Positions 5,323 to 8,124 of a DNA stretch of 8,124 nucleotides are shown here, piece after piece; position 1 is the first letter of the stretch; each line of letters opens with the position of its first letter. The DNA lies in assembly GCA_003663585.1 (NCBI GenBank), contig QMTU01000020.1, forward strand, positions 1 through 8,124, read 5' to 3'. The position numbers were made by a program, and so were the translations under genes. The notes beneath the pieces were generated by a model. The model saw nothing but the letters and a program-made list of their open reading frames with translations, was not told the origin of the DNA and did no database searches. Source of the DNA: Thermoplasmata archaeon. GTDB lineage: Archaea > Thermoplasmatota > B47-G6.

Positions 5323-7098
5323 TTATAGCCGTTCACGTCTGGTCTTTATGTAATATATGACGTTAAATATGATGACAACGACAAATATTACTATTATCCC
5401 AATGAGAATAATGTTTTCTCCACTCAGCCATGATCTTGGGATCTCAGGCGTTGGCGCTGGAGGGTTTGTAGTCTTCTCTATAGAGGGCGCTGGATCCCAT
5501 GAGAAGGACGTTACCTGGAACTTTTCATCTCCGTACCCATCTCCATTCTTGTCTTCCCCGGTGTACTTATCCCAGTAATTGTGTAAATAATAGTGTTGTG
5601 AGTCTTCCACCACATAGTTCTTGATGTTCTCAAAGACGTTATGTTCCACTTTCGCATTTTTAACGGAGAAAAATTCAATTCCAGTCACGCTTATTTTAGA
5701 GAACTTTGAAGCTGATATTACTACGTTGTTTGAGTGCATGATCCTAAGACCAACAGAGACAATTTTTGCAACATAGCTATCAAGAACTGTTAAGTTATTC
5801 ATGTAATAGCCCTCAAGCCCTATAACAGCGTCATATATAGTTGTATTTCTCAAGGTTATTCCATTCCCACTAATGATCACGATTCCAGCGTAGACATTCT
5901 GAATTATCGATGATTCTACAGTGATGTCCTTCACAAATTTCATGACAAAGGCGTTTACACGTTCTTCCTTTTCGACGTCAACTCCATAGACGAACCTTAT
6001 GTTCTTCATCACAAGACCCTTTATGTATATGCTCTCTGATGATGATATCTCCAGCGAGGTAACCTTGTTGTTCGTTATTTCTACGTTTATAAGTCTAATA
6101 TCTTTAGATCTTTCAATGTTTATGCCATTTTCAGAAATCTTTACCTCACTTATGATAACGTCTTTTGAGTTTACAACTGAAAGCCCAATAGAGTTCAGCT
6201 GCAGTTTTTCAATGAAAACCTTAGATGATCCCCGAATCCTTAGTGCAACGTTCTTCATGTTTGCAACGTGTGCTACATTTGATATTATAACATAGCTCGA
6301 GTTTTCAATGGAAATCCCATAATTTGTAAATACAAGCGTTGAGTTCTTTATTGTCACGTTCCTAGAGGATTCAATGGTAACTGCACGTGCTGCTTTAATA
6401 GCGGAGTTCTCAATAACAAGCCCTATAGCCTTACTTACCCACAGCCCGAAATTTATGAATTCTATTCCCCCAGCTGCAATTGAAACCCCATCCAATGTTG
6501 CGTTTTCAACATTGTATAGAAATATTTGGGCATACGTTCCTGATAATATGATGTTACTCCTGTCCGTAATGATTAGAACTTTCTTTCCATAGAATAAGAC
6601 GTTCTTGAATGCGTTCTTTAGATCGTTGGGACTGGTAAATAATAGAGGAGCTAAGGTACCGTTTATGGTAAGGTTCAAAAAAGATGCTTGACTGACGTTG
6701 TTAAGTAGTATTCCATAATCGCTCATCTCTCCACATATCCTGACATTCCTTAGGATTACATTACTTGTATTGTAAAATTGCACTACTGCTTTATAATTCC
6801 TAGATATGAGCGTGACATTTCTTATAAGTATATGTTTATTTGAGTTTTCTATCATGAGCGCAGGCTCTCCAGAGACAGATATCGTTACATTCTCTATTAT
6901 GTATGGACTCTCCTTTGTACCATTTCCTCCCTTTATGTATGGTATGTTATAGTTATTGTCAATAATTACTATGGGGCTACTATAACTTTCGGCTTTAATG
7001 ATAATAAGCTGCTCAATAGGCGTTATTACCAGTCCAACAACTAATAGTAGTACAAGTATGCCTGTAATGATGCCTCGATAGCATCTCACCGAAACCAC
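5323..7098 (-). CDS. Membrane-anchored NosD-like right-handed beta-helix surface protein
   Basis: This is a 591-aa exported protein. Residues about 9-28 are a hydrophobic signal/anchor (GIITGILVLLLVVGLVITPI). Residues about 45-505 are a parallel beta-helix with repeated rungs of the form NVTIKNSTLVF, DIRLINVEITNN, DITVESSIIQN and GITLRNTTIYDA, typical of the NosD/periplasmic copper-binding repeat family. The domain closes with NYWDKYTGEDKNGDGYGDE (507-525), containing a DxNxDGxGD calcium-type loop. A Pro/Thr linker follows, then a C-terminal membrane helix (about 563-584) and a basic tail. At least 13 N-x-S/T sequons suggest heavy N-glycosylation outside the cell. The listed GTG starts at 7098. 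A GTG at 7089 has GAGGGTGG five bases upstream and may be the true start (588 aa). The ligand or enzymatic activity is unknown. Beta-helix folds include carbohydrate-active enzymes and structural surface proteins, so no enzyme name is justified. Confidence 0.82.
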   Translation of the reverse strand: MVSVRCYRGIITGILVLLLVVGLVITPIEQLIIIKAESYSSPIVIIDNNYNIPYIKGGNGTKESPYIIENVTISVSGEPALMIENSNKHILIRNVTLISRNYKAVVQFYNTSNVILRNVRICGEMSDYGILLNNVSQASFLNLTINGTLAPLLFTSPNDLKNAFKNVLFYGKKVLIITDRSNIILSGTYAQIFLYNVENATLDGVSIAAGGIEFINFGLWVSKAIGLVIENSAIKAARAVTIESSRNVTIKNSTLVFTNYGISIENSSYVIISNVAHVANMKNVALRIRGSSKVFIEKLQLNSIGLSVVNSKDVIISEVKISENGINIERSKDIRLINVEITNNKVTSLEISSSESIYIKGLVMKNIRFVYGVDVEKEERVNAFVMKFVKDITVESSIIQNVYAGIVIISGNGITLRNTTIYDAVIGLEGYYMNNLTVLDSYVAKIVSVGLRIMHSNNVVISASKFSKISVTGIEFFSVKNAKVEHNVFENIKNYVVEDSQHYYLHNYWDKYTGEDKNGDGYGDEKFQVTSFSWDPAPSIEKTTNPPAPTPEIPRSWLSGENIILIGIIVIFVVVIIFNVIYYIKTRRERL

Positions 7099-7152
7099 CC
7101 TCTATAAAGGGAAAACATGTGCCAGGAGCTCTTTGTTATTCCATATCGAGAG

Positions 7153-7168
7153 CCTCTATATAAACTTT
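7153..7168 (-). promoter_or_regulatory. TATA box for the beta-helix/methylase-like operon
   Basis: On the minus strand this reads AAAGTTTATATAGAGG, a strong archaeal TATA core (TTTATATA at 7157-7164) with A-rich bases in the BRE position. Transcription would start near 7134, giving a leader of about 35-45 nt that holds the ribosome site. It lies in the 90-nt gap after the enolase-like gene, so 3670-7098 is probably its own transcription unit. Confidence 0.6.
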
Positions 7169-7188
7169 GTATTATTGTCACGTATAGA

Positions 7189-8109
7189 TTACTGGGAACT
7201 AAGATCTATAGAGTACTTCGCTATAATACCATGATTTATCCAACAACCATTTCCAGGTCTTCTGATATCGTGGGCTTCTCCGTCTTCTACAGTAAAGCTT
7301 GGAGATCCTATGTCTTCATGTAGAAAGTGAGATGTAAGAACGAGAAGAGCATCGGTATACAGAAGTGAGATATGAAACGCTACTGAGTTCAGAAGAGATG
7401 AAGAGAAGCCAGGAAACAGTATTGGAACAATGCCGTATGACTCAAGGATGTCAGCTATTCTCATAGACTTAGTTATGCCAAACGTGCTTACATCTATCAT
7501 AACATAGTCATAATCCCAAAACGCTCTCTGGGAGAGAAATGTAAGATAATTGTACTTATTAAGAAGTGGTATGTCTGTATATCTTGCTATAGGATTTTCA
7601 GATAGTATTAGAAGCCCAAATTCATCTGCAAGCTCCATGGTCTCTGGAGTGGGCCAGTAAATTCCTGTAGTAATGTCCATTGTTTGGAGGAGATCCTCAT
7701 CTCTTTCCCATGATCCACTGGATATAAACATTATGTAGTCAAAATTATGGAAGTCATATGTGGGCGGTATTCCAGGAGCATATGCATAAACTACATGTGA
7801 AGAATCTCTCTTTCTTCCATATATGTTACTCCATGAAGTGCCCATGATTTTTCCTATAAGATCTAAATATGCTATCTCTAAGCCCACACCAAAATCTATT
7901 CTCGAGTCATATATTGCATCAAACATGTTAAATAAGTCTTTTCCTACTAGGGACTCCTTAAGGTACCTGTGAAAATCAGGATGTATTGGCCAAAATCTTT
8001 CTCCAAATACTAAAAACTCTCCCCAACCAACAAGGCTTCCTGTCTTAATTTTAGTAAAGGAGGCTCTATATGTGCTTACTTTCGGCCTTACGGGAATAAG
8101 ATAGGGCAT
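7189..8109 (-). CDS. Enolase-superfamily-like protein (muconate cycloisomerase/mandelate racemase type) with eroded active site
   Basis: The visible 306 aa follow the enolase-superfamily layout. The N-terminal capping domain has SFTKIKTGSLVGWGEF (17-32) and GLEIAYLDLIGKIMGTSWSNIYGRKR (76-101), matching the usual GWGE and A-x-x-DLLGK patterns. Barrel strands follow. E171 in LSENP and D206 in VMIDVSTFGIT match the second and third metal-ligand strands, and RRPGNG (288-293) is the typical closing Pro-Gly motif. The KxK catalytic lysines are absent: FDYIMFISSG (123-132) stands there. The first metal-ligand DxN also appears replaced, near ITTGIYW (146-152). Catalysis is doubtful and the substrate cannot be named. 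The ATG at 8109 has GGAG five bases upstream. However, the frame stays open to the window edge, adding VLGVE, which resembles the family's first strand, so the gene may be cut off here. Confidence 0.62.
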   Translation of the reverse strand: MPYLIPVRPKVSTYRASFTKIKTGSLVGWGEFLVFGERFWPIHPDFHRYLKESLVGKDLFNMFDAIYDSRIDFGVGLEIAYLDLIGKIMGTSWSNIYGRKRDSSHVVYAYAPGIPPTYDFHNFDYIMFISSGSWERDEDLLQTMDITTGIYWPTPETMELADEFGLLILSENPIARYTDIPLLNKYNYLTFLSQRAFWDYDYVMIDVSTFGITKSMRIADILESYGIVPILFPGFSSSLLNSVAFHISLLYTDALLVLTSHFLHEDIGSPSFTVEDGEAHDIRRPGNGCWINHGIIAKYSIDLSSQ

Positions 8110-8124
8110 TTCAACTCCAAGAAC

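Noticed and set aside
5999..6295. A 98-codon plus-strand frame rich in Met, Phe and Ser
   Set aside because: It is the antisense shadow of the repetitive beta-helix region, whose regular Ile/Val/Asn codons yield such frames.
1..8124. Insertion sequences, CRISPR arrays, tandem repeats or integration sites
   Set aside because: I saw no terminal inverted repeats, regularly spaced repeats, transposase or integrase motifs, or tRNA genes anywhere in the window.

Overview
The window looks like a chromosomal segment from a thermophilic archaeon, most likely Thermoproteota (Crenarchaeota) in the broad sense. The main evidence is a run of archaeal information-processing genes at 1728-3577: RNA polymerase subunit Rpo7 (RpoE'), the Spt4/RpoE'' zinc ribbon, the archaeal GTP-dependent dephospho-CoA kinase (DUF359 family), and ribosomal proteins S24e and S27ae. 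Supporting evidence is archaeal-type TATA boxes, strong Shine-Dalgarno sites, GTG/TTG starts and very tight gene packing. The genus cannot be fixed from the sequence alone.

Layout. (1) 18-380 (+) is a dicluster 4Fe-4S protein. (2) 381-640 has no convincing protein gene, but 441-616 is GC-rich (59% G+C over 441-640 by hand count, against clearly AT-rich flanks). It folds on the + strand into a closed multi-hairpin structure with a TATA-like box about 25 nt upstream, so I call it a candidate structured non-coding RNA. (3) 641-1498/1519 (-) is an EamA/DMT-family transporter with its own TATA box. (4) 1520-1727 is a divergent promoter region. (5) 1728-3577 (+) is the transcription/CoA/ribosome operon, with gaps of 10 nt or less and two overlaps. 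(6) 3670-7098 (-) reads, in transcription order, as a signal-peptide-bearing, C-terminally anchored NosD-like beta-helix protein, then a 72-aa ORF, then a 445-aa protein resembling the back half of N6-adenine DNA methylases. The last two appear to be one gene split by a frameshift. (7) 7189 to the right edge (-) is an enolase-superfamily-like protein that lacks the expected catalytic lysines.

How the genes relate. Rpo7 and Spt4 serve transcription initiation and elongation, S24e and S27ae build the small ribosomal subunit, and the DUF359 kinase finishes coenzyme A synthesis. This grouping is conserved in archaea and probably reflects shared growth-rate control. The minus-strand cluster at 3670-7098 is different in kind: a surface protein packed directly against a degenerate DNA-methylase-like protein. 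No functional link between them is visible.

The least explained parts are the GC-rich RNA candidate, the split and motif-poor methylase-like gene, and the enolase-like protein with eroded active-site motifs. None of these amounts to a demonstrated new system.
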